Shown here: piece after piece, positions 24,190 to 31,405 of the stretch
Layout: every line of letters starts with the position of its first letter
Numbering within the stretch: position 1 is the first letter of the stretch
NCBI GenBank assembly: GCA_035478435.1
Contig: DATIJT010000003.1
Location: 1 to 31,545 of the forward strand
Source of the DNA: DATLRC01 sp035478435
GTDB taxonomy: Bacteria; Patescibacteriota; Saccharimonadia; Saccharimonadales; UBA4665
Direction: 5' to 3'
DNA length: 31,545 nucleotides
Made by a program: the position numbers and the translations under genes
Notes under the pieces: generated by a model
Database searches by the model: none
What the model saw: the letters and a program-made list of their open reading frames with translations, nothing else
What the model was told of the DNA's origin: nothing

Positions 24190-24795
24190 CTACTTGCTGT
24201 TTAGTGGGTAATTTGTAATTTCTTTTGGATCAAGTATAGGCGGTGCAAGACCCTCTATGAGCTTAAAGCTTTCAATGTGTTCGTTAATGTTAACTTTAAT
24301 TGACCCAATTATTTCCCTTAGCCTCTCAAGTTCTGTCGCCTTAGTAAAACGAGCAATCGTTGAATGAGCTATATCTGGCGGTAACTTTGTTTTACGAGGA
24401 AGAGTGGTTTTTGAGAGCAGAGCTGAACGTATGTTATTTAGAGGACCTGGGTCACTTGCTTTAATGATTATTGCAGATGGACTAATTTCTAATGTATTAA
24501 AATCCAGCGAAAAATCCGAAAATTGTCCGATTATTTCTTTGGCTATCTCACTATAGTGCCTATACCAATCTGAAAAGAGCTGTTTTCGTGGTAGGTTCCC
24601 ATAATCTGTGTTACAGATGATTTCCATTAAAGTAATGTGGAGACAATTTGATGGCGTGATCCAGACGACGTCACTCAGCAGCTTGACTATCTGCTGCTGT
24701 ATTTGCTCTACATTGCGGATGGATGCATTACTTAGCAGGTTGGCGATGGTATATTCATCTTCGGATGGTGCAAGCGCATTCGGAATAGTCAACAT
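24190..24795 (-). CDS. 2H phosphoesterase (LigT-like) family protein
   Basis: The 201-residue protein has two H-x-T/S motifs at the spacing of the 2H phosphoesterase superfamily: HIT in NCLHITLMEI (about 53-55) and HST in DIAHSTIARF (about 143-145). Members act on 2',3'-cyclic phosphates or 2'-5' linkages in RNA. Base use is more AT-rich than the neighbouring genes, with many AAT, ATA and TTA codons, which may mean recent acquisition. An extended -10 (TGC-TATCAT, minus strand 24810-24802) is 6 bases before the ATG. Confidence 0.8.
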   Translation of the reverse strand: MLTIPNALAPSEDEYTIANLLSNASIRNVEQIQQQIVKLLSDVVWITPSNCLHITLMEIICNTDYGNLPRKQLFSDWYRHYSEIAKEIIGQFSDFSLDFNTLEISPSAIIIKASDPGPLNNIRSALLSKTTLPRKTKLPPDIAHSTIARFTKATELERLREIIGSIKVNINEHIESFKLIEGLAPPILDPKEITNYPLNSK

Positions 24796-24851
24796 CCCAT
24801 CATGATAGCAAAGTAGGCGCCGGTTCTGACGTCTACTAACTTAATCTCGTT

Positions 24852-24985
24852 TGGTACCCCGGGAGGGATTCGCCTGACCGCCAAAAGAAAAATGACTTTT
24901 GGCAAGGTCACTTTGTTTGATGCCACTGGCATCGAAACAAAGCAAGGTTCGGGGAGTGCCACTGGCACTCCCGTTCGAATCCTCC
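24852..24985. repeat. tRNA-Arg 3'-end duplicate with inverted partner and hairpins
   Basis: Bases 24852-24872 are an exact 21 base direct repeat of the 3' part of tRNA-Arg (25033-25053). The inner part of that copy (24860-24872) can also pair with CGAATCCTCCCG (24974-24985), one base bulged. Inside lie three hairpins: GCCAAAAG/CTTTTGGC (from about 24881), CTTTGTTTGATGCCA with its complement (from about 24909), and the palindrome GGGAGTGCCA-C-TGGCACTCCC (from about 24952). No coding function is likely. Confidence 0.75.
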
Positions 24986-24996
24986 CGCTGACTCTC

Positions 24997-25033
24997 ATGA
25001 AAAAAGCCGGTCAGTAAGACCGACTTTCTTCAT
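24997..25033 (-). terminator. Intrinsic terminator of tRNA-Arg
   Basis: On the minus strand a 16 bp stem with two G-U wobbles and a 5 base loop begins at the final A of the CCA and carries six consecutive T in its 3' arm. Confidence 0.75.
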
Positions 25034-25108
25034 GGTACCCCGGGAGGGATTCGAACCCCCGACCTTGACGTTAGAACCGTCTTGCTCTGTCCCCTGAGCT
25101 ACCGGGGC
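25033..25108 (-). tRNA. tRNA-Arg (anticodon UCU)
   Basis: Acceptor GCCCCGG with CCGGGGT (G-U at the first pair), D arm GCTC/GAGC, anticodon stem around GTTCTAA (anticodon TCT) with a mismatch at the outermost pair, T arm GGGGG/CCCTC, discriminator A and encoded CCA. Confidence 0.95.
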
Positions 25109-25110
25109 TT

Positions 25111-25127
25111 GCTTTGCGAAGCAAAGC
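25111..25127. repeat. Short hairpin between two tRNA genes
   Basis: GCTTTGC-GAA-GCAAAGC is a 7 bp perfect stem filling the 20 base gap between tRNA-Gly and tRNA-Arg. It may guide processing of a shared precursor. Confidence 0.6.
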
Positions 25128-25128
25128 C

Positions 25129-25203
25129 TGGTGCGGGATACCAGAGTCGAACTGGTCTCCTCAGTTTGGAAAACTGATATATTAGCCGATATACGAATCC
25201 CGC
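25129..25203 (-). tRNA. tRNA-Gly (anticodon UCC)
   Basis: Acceptor GCGGGAT with ATCCCGC, D arm GTAT/ATAT, anticodon stem TCAGT/ACTGA around TTTCCAA (anticodon TCC), T arm ACCAG/CTGGT, discriminator A and encoded CCA. It is probably co-transcribed with the tRNA-Arg downstream. Confidence 0.96.
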
Positions 25204-25243
25204 TTAGAACAGAGGTGATTATACAGTATTTAAAAATTGGGGG

Positions 25244-26764
25244 CTACATCTCATGCAGAACGGTGATTTTGGCACCCAGGCTATTTAAGCGCTCGGCCAG
25301 ATCCTCATAACCGCGGTTGATGGTGTAAACATTACGCAACATGCTCGTGCCATTGGTTGCCAACATACCGATCAATATAATTACAGCTGGGCGAATACCG
25401 CTTGGGCAAACGACATCCGCGGAACGCCAGCGCGTTGGCCCCTCGATGTACGCTCGGTGCGGATCGGCCAGGTCTACATGGACGCCGATTTTTTTCAGTT
25501 CGGTGTACATCAGCGCCCGGTCTTCGTACACCCAGTCGTGTATCAGGGTGCGGCCTTTGGCTACAGCCGAAATGGGTACAAAATAGGGCAGGTTATCGAT
25601 GTTAAGGCCTGGAAATGGCCGGCCATAGAGCTTATCGATGGAAGCTACCAAGCTACCGTGGTGTTTATGGATGGTTATGTCTACTAGATCGGTGTAACCG
25701 TTTTCGGCTTTGTAGGGCTTGCTTTGATCGTAGCGCAAACCCATTTTTTCTAATTTCAGAAGCTCCAATTCTAGAAATTCAATCGGCGCCCGCTGGATGG
25801 TGATGGATGAATCAGTCGTCACCGCCGCGGCTATAAAAGTCATGGCTTCCACCGGGTCTTCGCTGGGCGTGAAAGTAACATTGCGCTTAATTTGGCTAAG
25901 TCCCTCTACTACTAAAGTAGTCGTGCCAATGCCCTCGATCTTGACTCCCAGCTTCTGCAGGAACAGGCACATATCCTGTATAGCGTAGTTGGCACTGGCC
26001 ATTTTGATGACGGTTTTGCCAGGTGTTTTAGCGGCCGCCATCAGGATGTTTTCAGTCGTGGTATCGCCCGATTCGTACAAAACCACCGGCCGTTTTGGCG
26101 TGTGCTTCCGAACTGTCACATTATAATGGCCGCTTCTGGTCTCGATGTTTACCCCAAACTCTTCCAGGGCGTAAAGGTGGGGCAGCACGGTTCGGCGGCC
26201 CAATTCGTCGCCCCCGGCATACGGGATCTCAAAAGACTTTTCCAGGTGCATAATCGAACCTATGAACATGATTATGCTGCGGGTTTTACGGCCGGCTTCT
26301 TTGTGCATGGTAGCTAAATTAAGTTGGGCCGGCGGTTTTATCTCCAGCTCATCGCCTGACCAGTGGATGTGGACGCCGATGCTGGCCAGGACTTCGACCA
26401 TGCGGTTTACTTCTTCTATTTTGGGCACATTCCTGAGCCGAGTAGTACCCTCGTTAAGCAAACTGGCTGCTAGTAGTCCGACGCTGGCGTTTTTGCTCGT
26501 TTTAACGGCAATGCTGCCGCTGAGTTCATGGCCGCCTTCGATTTGCAGATTAACAGCCCCGGTACTGAGGCTAATCAGTGACTTATTTAGTACGTCGCTG
26601 ATCCGGCCCAACGTTTCCAGGCTTAAGTTTTGGCGGCCGTGCTCCATGCGGTTGACGGCCGACTGGCTGGTGTGCAAGCGGCGGGCAAACTCGGCTTGGG
26701 TTAGGCCTCTTTCTTGCCGTATTTGAGCAATTAAAGCCCCGATCTTCTCGTTTGTTTTATTCAC
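25244..26764 (-). CDS. murA: HTH-MurA fusion: UDP-GlcNAc 1-carboxyvinyltransferase with XRE domain
   Basis: The 506-residue protein has an N-terminal XRE helix-turn-helix (about 6-63: IGALIAQIRQERGLTQAEFA, SQSAVNRMEHGRQNLSLETL) joined to a complete MurA/EPSP-synthase fold (about 70-506). MurA transfers enolpyruvate from PEP to UDP-GlcNAc. Conserved residues seen: Lys91-Asn92 (K22/N23 of E. coli), Asp in FPGLNIDNLP (D305), Arg in CPSGIRPAVI (R397), and IDRGYE-like INRGYEDLAERLNSLGA. The catalytic loop PGGC is AGGD here (Asp186), the Cys-to-Asp change linked to fosfomycin resistance in other species. The start is GTG with TATAGT about 9 bases upstream. The HTH may let the enzyme sense substrate and regulate genes. 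Confidence 0.9.
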   Translation of the reverse strand: MNKTNEKIGALIAQIRQERGLTQAEFARRLHTSQSAVNRMEHGRQNLSLETLGRISDVLNKSLISLSTGAVNLQIEGGHELSGSIAVKTSKNASVGLLAASLLNEGTTRLRNVPKIEEVNRMVEVLASIGVHIHWSGDELEIKPPAQLNLATMHKEAGRKTRSIIMFIGSIMHLEKSFEIPYAGGDELGRRTVLPHLYALEEFGVNIETRSGHYNVTVRKHTPKRPVVLYESGDTTTENILMAAAKTPGKTVIKMASANYAIQDMCLFLQKLGVKIEGIGTTTLVVEGLSQIKRNVTFTPSEDPVEAMTFIAAAVTTDSSITIQRAPIEFLELELLKLEKMGLRYDQSKPYKAENGYTDLVDITIHKHHGSLVASIDKLYGRPFPGLNIDNLPYFVPISAVAKGRTLIHDWVYEDRALMYTELKKIGVHVDLADPHRAYIEGPTRWRSADVVCPSGIRPAVIILIGMLATNGTSMLRNVYTINRGYEDLAERLNSLGAKITVLHEM

Positions 26765-26811
26765 GTTCCACCTACTATACTATCTGTGATGTTAGCGTTC
26801 AAGGCTTAAAA

Positions 26812-27108
26812 TTAGCTTTCCAGGGCCTTTTGCTGGCTTTCAAGCGCCGCGGCCACCGCGTGTTTGCAAAATTTTTTAGGGTCCGTGGTACAAGTACAGT
26901 GCCAGACTAAGCCTTGGTTAGTACTCAGTAGACTGACCTGACGAGGCTGGGTTAGATGCCCGCCGACCTTGGCGGAAATTTCCCGAGAGTTCAAAGTGCT
27001 AAAAATGACTTCGCCGGCTTCCGAAATCTCTTGTCCATGTTTGAAATTGGCCGGTGTTGCCAGCGCCTGCAACTTAGATTCCTGGAGTAAATCGGCTAGT
27101 AAGTCCAT
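26812..27108 (-). CDS. SWIM zinc-finger protein (98 aa)
   Basis: The short protein has a C-terminal SWIM motif C-x-C-x(n)-C-x-H, seen as WHCTCTTDPKKFCKHAVAAA. SWIM domains bind DNA or protein. The N-terminal part carries FKHGQEISEAGEVIFSTLNS, the common front half of bacterial SWIM proteins. Helicase or other partners are not next to it. The ATG at 27108 is preferred over a TTG 9 codons upstream because TAAACT (27121-27116) lies 7 bases before it. Confidence 0.8.
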   Translation of the reverse strand: MDLLADLLQESKLQALATPANFKHGQEISEAGEVIFSTLNSREISAKVGGHLTQPRQVSLLSTNQGLVWHCTCTTDPKKFCKHAVAAALESQQKALES

Positions 27109-27137
27109 ACCCTCTAGTTTAATCCTTAGGGCCAAAT

Positions 27138-27146
27138 TGGTACAAT
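27138..27146 (+). promoter_or_regulatory. Extended -10 promoter of glyA
   Basis: TGG-TACAAT. The leader would be about 60 bases, ending in AAAAGGACAAG before the glyA ATG. The predicted +1 is next to an ATG-ATC-TAA mini-frame at 27154. Confidence 0.55.
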
Positions 27147-27212
27147 TAAACTTATGATCTAACTGGCGTGAGATTGATTTGTTTATAAACCCTACCTAAA
27201 AAGGACAAGATT

Positions 27213-28496
27213 ATGATTGATGAATTAGTAGCACTGCTGATTGCCGCCGAAGAAACTCGCCAGCGCGAAGGCTTAGAGCTCATACCCAGCGAAAACTATG
27301 TCAGCCGTGACGTGCTGGACGCGCTGGGCAGCGTGTTTACCAATAAATATTCCGAAGGCTACCCGGGCAAACGCTACTATGGCGGGCAAGAGAATACCGA
27401 CCAAGTTGAGCAGCTGGCGATAGACCGCGCCAAAAAACTTTTCAAAGCCGACCACGCCAATGTTCAGCCTCACTCCGGCGCGCCGGCCAACGTGGCCGTC
27501 TACTTTGCCTGGTTGAATCCTGGCGACACCGTGCTCGGCATGCGCTTGGACCAGGGTGGCCACCTCACCCACGGCCACCCGGTAACAACTATGGCCCAGC
27601 TGTATAACTTCGTGCGTTACGGCATGAAAGACCCCGAAACCGGCGAAATTGACTACGAGGAGATGCGCCGCGTGGCACTTAAGGAAAAACCGAAGATCAT
27701 TTTAGCTGGCTTTAGCGGCTATCCGCGCATGCTCGACTACGCTAAATTCGCTGCCATCGGCAACGAGGTCGGCGCGCTGCTAATGGCCGATATGGCGCAC
27801 ATAGCTGGACTGATCGCTGCCGGCGTGGCCGATAACCCCTTTGACTACGGCTTTCATGTCATTACCACCACGACCCATAAGACTTTGCGTGGCCCGCGAG
27901 GCGGCATGATCCTGACCAAAGGCACGGTTGGCAACCCCTTGAAAAAAGTCGAAAAGACGCTCGATAATTTGCCGACGCTCATCGACCGCGAAGTCTTTCC
28001 TGGTTTCCAGGGCGGCCCGCACATGAACAACACGGCTGCCAAAGCCGTAGCCTTTGGCGAGGCCCAACAGCCGGAATTTAAAGTCTATGCCTTACAAATC
28101 CTGAAAAATGCTAAGCGTCTGGCCGATGAACTAATGAAGCGTGGCTTCAAACTGGTAACTAACGGCACCGACAATCACTTGATCCAAGTCGACATGATGA
28201 CGTCTTGCGGTATCAATGGCCGGGAAGCCCAGGATATTTTAGACAAAATCGGCCTGAGCGCTAACTGCAACTCTATACCAGATGATCCGCTGCCGCCGTT
28301 CCGCCCCAGTGGCCTGCGCATCGGCACCCCAGCCATGACCACCCGCGGGCTGAAAGAAGGCGATATGGCGCTAGTGGCTGAATGGATGGACAAAGCCGTC
28401 AAGGCCAAGGATGACGACAAAAAACTTAACATGTTAAGGGAAGAGGTAAAAAACTTCGCCCTCAAATTTCCGTTGCCGAGCGACAAAAATGATTAA
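27213..28496 (+). CDS. glyA: Serine hydroxymethyltransferase
   Basis: The 427-residue PLP enzyme converts serine and tetrahydrofolate to glycine and methylene-THF. Motifs: LELIPSENYVSRDVLDALGS, NKYSEGYPGKRYYGGQENTD, NVQPHSGAPANVAVYFAWL, GGHLTHGHPV, ADMAHIAGLIAAG, PLP lysine in TTTTHKTLRGPRGGMIL, FPGFQGGPHMN, and the C-terminal SGLRIGTPAMTTRG. The length is normal for the bacterial enzyme. An AAAGGACAAG ribosome site lies upstream. It overlaps the next Nudix gene by 8 bases, so the two are coupled. In a genome with little biosynthesis it may supply one-carbon units. Confidence 0.98.
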   Translation: MIDELVALLIAAEETRQREGLELIPSENYVSRDVLDALGSVFTNKYSEGYPGKRYYGGQENTDQVEQLAIDRAKKLFKADHANVQPHSGAPANVAVYFAWLNPGDTVLGMRLDQGGHLTHGHPVTTMAQLYNFVRYGMKDPETGEIDYEEMRRVALKEKPKIILAGFSGYPRMLDYAKFAAIGNEVGALLMADMAHIAGLIAAGVADNPFDYGFHVITTTTHKTLRGPRGGMILTKGTVGNPLKKVEKTLDNLPTLIDREVFPGFQGGPHMNNTAAKAVAFGEAQQPEFKVYALQILKNAKRLADELMKRGFKLVTNGTDNHLIQVDMMTSCGINGREAQDILDKIGLSANCNSIPDDPLPPFRPSGLRIGTPAMTTRGLKEGDMALVAEWMDKAVKAKDDDKKLNMLREEVKNFALKFPLPSDKND

Positions 28497-28932
28497 TGGG
28501 CGTTTCTCGCTAATTGCTGCTGTCGCTCTAGTTTTTCGAGACGGCGACAAAGTGCTTCTTTTGCGCAGATTCAACACGGGCTACATGGACGGTCATTATA
28601 GTTTGCCGTCTGGCCATATTGACGGCAATGAGACGGCCAAACAAGGGGCCATTCGAGAGGCTAGGGAAGAAGTTGGGGCGGATATAAAGCCTCATGATCT
28701 AGAGTTGCTGCATACCATGCACCGCAAGGCTAGCGATCATGAGCGCATAGATTTATTTTTCGTCGCCAAAAGATGGGCAGGTAAGTTAGAAAATATGGAG
28801 CCAGATCGCTGCGACGAGTTGAAATGGGTAAAGATTAAATCACTACCAATCAAAATGGCCCCCGAAGTGCGGGCTGGCTTACAAAAAATTGAGGCCGGTG
28901 AGATTTATTCCGACTTTAACTTCCCCCAATAG
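28489..28932 (+). CDS. Nudix hydrolase, MutT-like
   Basis: The 147-residue protein has a full Nudix box, GHIDGNETAKQGAIREAREE then VG, preceded by the usual strands SLIAAVALVFRDGDKVLLLR and YMDGHYSLPSGH. It probably hydrolyses a nucleoside diphosphate derivative, such as an oxidised dNTP, but the substrate cannot be named. The start overlaps the end of glyA by 8 bases. It is distinct from the Nudix protein in the recA operon, which is of the IDI-like branch. Confidence 0.85.
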   Translation: MINGRFSLIAAVALVFRDGDKVLLLRRFNTGYMDGHYSLPSGHIDGNETAKQGAIREAREEVGADIKPHDLELLHTMHRKASDHERIDLFFVAKRWAGKLENMEPDRCDELKWVKIKSLPIKMAPEVRAGLQKIEAGEIYSDFNFPQ

Positions 28933-29116
28933 GTATTTTGTTGGCTTCTGCGGCGAAATTAAGTACCGGTCGACGCTCGACGCAGGAATTTCAGGTCGCT
29001 CCAGGTTTCATCAATCGCTGCTACTTTAGTATCCACCCAACCAAGGGGCAGGATTAAATCGCGGTTTTTGGAGGACGGACCTCCAAATGTTGGGGAATAT
29101 GGTGTGGTAGGGATTA

Positions 29117-30145
29117 TTATGGTAATATTTCCGGCTCTTGTTCCAGAGCTATGCCAAACTTAGACTGGACGGTGTCGAGAATCTTCTGCCGAAATTTTAA
29201 AAGGTCGGCCGTGTTCTTGGCGCTTTCGTTCACCAATACTAAAGCTTGCTTTGGCCAGGTGGCCATGCCGGTTTCGGGGTCATGGACGCCTTTGAATCCC
29301 ACCTGCTCGACCAGCCAGCCAGCGGCGACCTTGACTTTTCCACCGGCCATTGGCCAATGGGGGATGTTGGGATAGTCGGCCAATAACTGGCTGAAAGCAT
29401 CTTCATCTATGATGGGGTTAGCGAAAAAAGAACCGTTATTGCTAACCACCGCTGGGTCTGGCATTTTGGCAGAACGGATAGCAATGACGGCGTCGCGGAT
29501 AGTTTGGGGCGTGTATTCATGGATATTGTTTTGGTCCAGATAAGCTTGCAGAGCCGCGTAAAACGGCGGTTCAGGATTGCCCTTCGTAAGGTGCAAAGTA
29601 ATGGCGCTGATGAAAAAGCGGCCGTGGTCGGTAGTTTTGAAGCGGCTGGTGCGGTAGCCAAAGCCACAGTCCATGACAGGCACATTTACAAAATCTTTAG
29701 CCTGGGTATCGAAGGCTTCGACGCTCACCAGGGTTTGCGATATTTCCTGCCCGTAAGCCCCGACGTTTTGGACAGGTGTGCCGCCGACTGTTCCAGGGAT
29801 TAGGCTCAAGCATTCTATACCGGTCAGTCCGGCCTCCACGCTGCGCTCTACTACGCTATCCCAAACCTCACCAGCGCCGGCCGTCAAGTAGACATTGGTT
29901 TCATCTTCTTCAAATAATTCAAAACGCTGGATTTTGTTAACAATAATTAGGCCAGGGAAACCTTCGTCGCGCCAGACGATATTGCTGCCACTGCCGATCA
30001 TCATAGCTGGCAGTTTTTGGCTCTGGGCCCAAGTGAGGGCCTCGAGTATCTCCTGTCGGCTAGTTACTTCAACCAAGTAAGCTGCCGTACCGCCGAGTCT
30101 CATCGTCGAATAATCACGCAAGCTGACGTTCTGGAAAAAGTTCAT
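29117..30145 (-). CDS. murB: UDP-N-acetylenolpyruvoylglucosamine reductase
   Basis: MurB (342 residues) reduces the MurA product to UDP-MurNAc with NADPH and FAD. FAD-binding region: STMRLGGTAAYLVEV, MIGSGSNIVWRDEGFPGLII; then GAGEVWDSVVERSVEAGLTG, ECLSLIPGTVGGTPVQNVGA; then FGYRTSRFK; catalytic Ser in SNNGSFFANPII (the usual GSxFKNP region), and GWLVEQVGFKGV (usual LIexaGlkG). The extra Tyr-loop insertion of E. coli-type (type I) MurB is present. TATAAT at 30158-30153 lies 7 bases before the ATG, so this mRNA too should be leaderless. Confidence 0.97.
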   Translation of the reverse strand: MNFFQNVSLRDYSTMRLGGTAAYLVEVTSRQEILEALTWAQSQKLPAMMIGSGSNIVWRDEGFPGLIIVNKIQRFELFEEDETNVYLTAGAGEVWDSVVERSVEAGLTGIECLSLIPGTVGGTPVQNVGAYGQEISQTLVSVEAFDTQAKDFVNVPVMDCGFGYRTSRFKTTDHGRFFISAITLHLTKGNPEPPFYAALQAYLDQNNIHEYTPQTIRDAVIAIRSAKMPDPAVVSNNGSFFANPIIDEDAFSQLLADYPNIPHWPMAGGKVKVAAGWLVEQVGFKGVHDPETGMATWPKQALVLVNESAKNTADLLKFRQKILDTVQSKFGIALEQEPEILP

Positions 30146-30152
30146 AGCTTAC

Positions 30153-30158
30153 ATTATA
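30153..30158 (-). promoter_or_regulatory. -10 element of murB
   Basis: TATAAT on the minus strand, 7 bases before the ATG at 30145. The gene has no ribosome site. Confidence 0.55.
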
Positions 30159-30172
30159 CCTGCTGCTCATGC

Positions 30173-30201
30173 TTGCACCTGACTAGTGGTGCGGGTAAAA
30201 T
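30173..30201 (+). promoter_or_regulatory. Promoter of the XRE gene
   Basis: TTGCAC (30173-30178), a 17 base spacer and TAAAAT (30196-30201), 8 bases before ATG at 30210. It is back to back with the murB promoter within a 64 bp gap. Confidence 0.6.
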
Positions 30202-30209
30202 AAAAGAGT

Positions 30210-30770
30210 ATGAATGAGCACCAACAACCAACCCCCTTTAAGACACTCGGTTCACATTTGAAATACCTGCGCGAGCAGATGAATAAAAGCGTGGTGGAGG
30301 TGTCCGAGGCCGTAGAGATAAACCAGTCAACTTTGGAGCGCATAGAAGCTGGCCTGGAACGGCCTAGCGAAGATATATTACTCTTGCTCATTAGCCATTT
30401 CGGTATGAAAGACCAAGAAGCCGTCCAACTCTGGGAAATGGCTGGCTATGACGGCGCAGCACCAGATAGAATTCGGCCGGAGAGCAGCCTGCCGCCTAAT
30501 TCTAAGTCGGTAGTCATGCTGCTGGCTCTCGATGTGCGCACTATTTATACTGACGGCGTACAAATTAACCTGAATCAGGCCGGTGTAACGATGAATTTTA
30601 GCCAAAGCACAAGCCAAGATCAGTCAATGCCGGTAGCCCGCTTGGGTATGAGCTACCCGCAAGCCCAGCAAGTGCTTCGTACCCTAGAACAAGCCCTGCT
30701 TAAGTGGCAATATTCGCAAGGGCCGAAGCGGCTACCGCCTTCTAGTGGTAACTCTGAAACCAAAACGTAG
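30210..30770 (+). CDS. XRE-family regulator with C-terminal DUF3467-like domain
   Basis: This 186-residue protein has an N-terminal XRE helix-turn-helix (about 10-70: LGSHLKYLREQMNKSVVEVS, NQSTLERIEAGLERPSEDIL). The C-terminal part (about 100-170: VRTIYTDGVQINLNQAGVTM then NFSQ, and ARLGMSYPQAQQVLRTLEQA) resembles DUF3467, a small domain of unknown role with the pattern RVxMSPxxAKxLLxxL. It is divergent from murB across a 64 bp gap and could regulate that gene, though nothing in the sequence proves this. The start follows a promoter by a leader of about 2 bases. Confidence 0.8.
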   Translation: MNEHQQPTPFKTLGSHLKYLREQMNKSVVEVSEAVEINQSTLERIEAGLERPSEDILLLLISHFGMKDQEAVQLWEMAGYDGAAPDRIRPESSLPPNSKSVVMLLALDVRTIYTDGVQINLNQAGVTMNFSQSTSQDQSMPVARLGMSYPQAQQVLRTLEQALLKWQYSQGPKRLPPSSGNSETKT

Positions 30771-30884
30771 ACTAACTTCTTTGAATAGCGCAGTTTATGT
30801 GGGATGTAAGAAATCTCATAGGAGGTTTTAGGTTCTAAGCATTATCATAACCTTTTAAGGACAATTAAAGCCTGAAAGCGGTTT

Positions 30885-31001
30885 ATGAATATCGAACAAG
30901 TACTGGGAGGCCTGCACGCGAGGGCTGCTAAAGCCCACGAAACCTTGCCAAAGGTTAAACTGAATAAGGTTAAAGGCAAAACCGGTCGCCCCAAATCCTG
31001 A
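30885..31001 (+). CDS. Possible small basic protein (38 aa)
   Basis: ATG at 30885 to TGA at 31001 encodes 38 residues starting MNIEQVLGGLHARAAKAHET and ending in a Lys/Arg-rich tail (KVKLNKVKGKTGRPKS). No ribosome site or clear promoter supports it. The basic tail and readable codons make it plausible, but such a short frame can occur by chance. Confidence 0.35.
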   Translation: MNIEQVLGGLHARAAKAHETLPKVKLNKVKGKTGRPKS

Positions 31002-31009
31002 ATTTATAA

Positions 31010-31177
31010 CTACAGCAACCCCAAAACAAAACCCGCATTCCAGCCCGCGCCTCAGCGGCCAGAAACTGTCATTCCTCGCTCAACGTATCTACTGATACGC
31101 CTCACTCGGAAATGACAGTTTCTGGCTCACTGATCCATCAAGCTGAAAAGACACGTTTTGTTTTGGGGTTGCTGTAG
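31010..31177. repeat. 168 bp inverted-repeat element
   Basis: Outer arms of 23 bp are perfectly complementary (31010-31032 with 31155-31177). Inner arms pair over 17 bases with one bulge (31059-31075 with 31108-31125, containing AGAAACTGTCATT). The tip is CGTATC-TACT-GATACG (31084-31099) within CGCTCAA...CCTCACTCGG. It shares the tip with the elements at 19683 and 31245 but not the arms. Confidence 0.9.
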
Positions 31178-31186
31178 CTGAAAAGA

Positions 31187-31219
31187 AAAAAGAGTAAGTC
31201 CGAAAAGCTTACTCTTTTT
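31187..31219. terminator. Intrinsic terminator-like hairpin
   Basis: AAAAAGAGTAAG (31187-31198) and CTTACTCTTTTT (31208-31219) form a 12 bp perfect stem with a 9 base loop. It is bidirectional and lies between two larger elements. It probably ends the transcript of the right-hand pilin on the minus strand. Confidence 0.7.
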
Positions 31220-31244
31220 AAGTCAGGATCGCTAACTCTTCCCT

Positions 31245-31405
31245 GGCACGCATTTCGCACTTTCCCATCGCCCCAGATCACACCTGACCGGCTGCAAACT
31301 TCTACTCCTCACTCACCATAACTACGGTTATGCTTCTCTCGGATTAAAAGTTTTCGCTCGGCCAGGTGCAACCTGGCATCAATGGGAAAGTGCGAAATGC
31401 GTGCC
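31245..31405. repeat. 161 bp inverted-repeat element abutting the right-hand pilin
   Basis: Outer arms of 24 bp are perfectly complementary (31245-31268 with 31382-31405). Inner arms: CACCTGACCGG (from about 31281) with CGGCCAGGTG (from about 31359), and AAACTT with AAGTTT. The tip is CATAAC-TACG-GTTATG (31317-31332) within CTCACTCAC...CTTCTCTCGG. The right arm ends on the last base of the pilin stop codon. Confidence 0.9.

Larger units (their letters stand above)
30771..31404. other. 634 bp region without large genes
   Basis: It holds one possible small basic gene (30885-31001), two inverted-repeat elements of 161-168 bp, and a terminator hairpin between them. These are listed separately. 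The rest is unremarkable. Confidence 0.6.

Noticed and set aside
24789..24998. Minus-strand open frame (69 aa) upstream of the 2H phosphoesterase
   Set aside because: It reads through the tRNA-derived repeats and three hairpins, and it has no ribosome site.
14566..25203. Prophage or integrative element bounded by the tRNA genes
   Set aside because: No integrase, phage structural or conjugation genes lie between the tRNA loci. The genes are ordinary chromosomal ones, and each tRNA repeat is local.
28950..29116. Short minus-strand frame after murB (ends LKFLRRASTGT)
   Set aside because: The codons look protein-like, but there is no ATG, GTG or TTG start after the murB stop and no ribosome site. 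It may be a relic of a lost gene, but I cannot support it as a gene.
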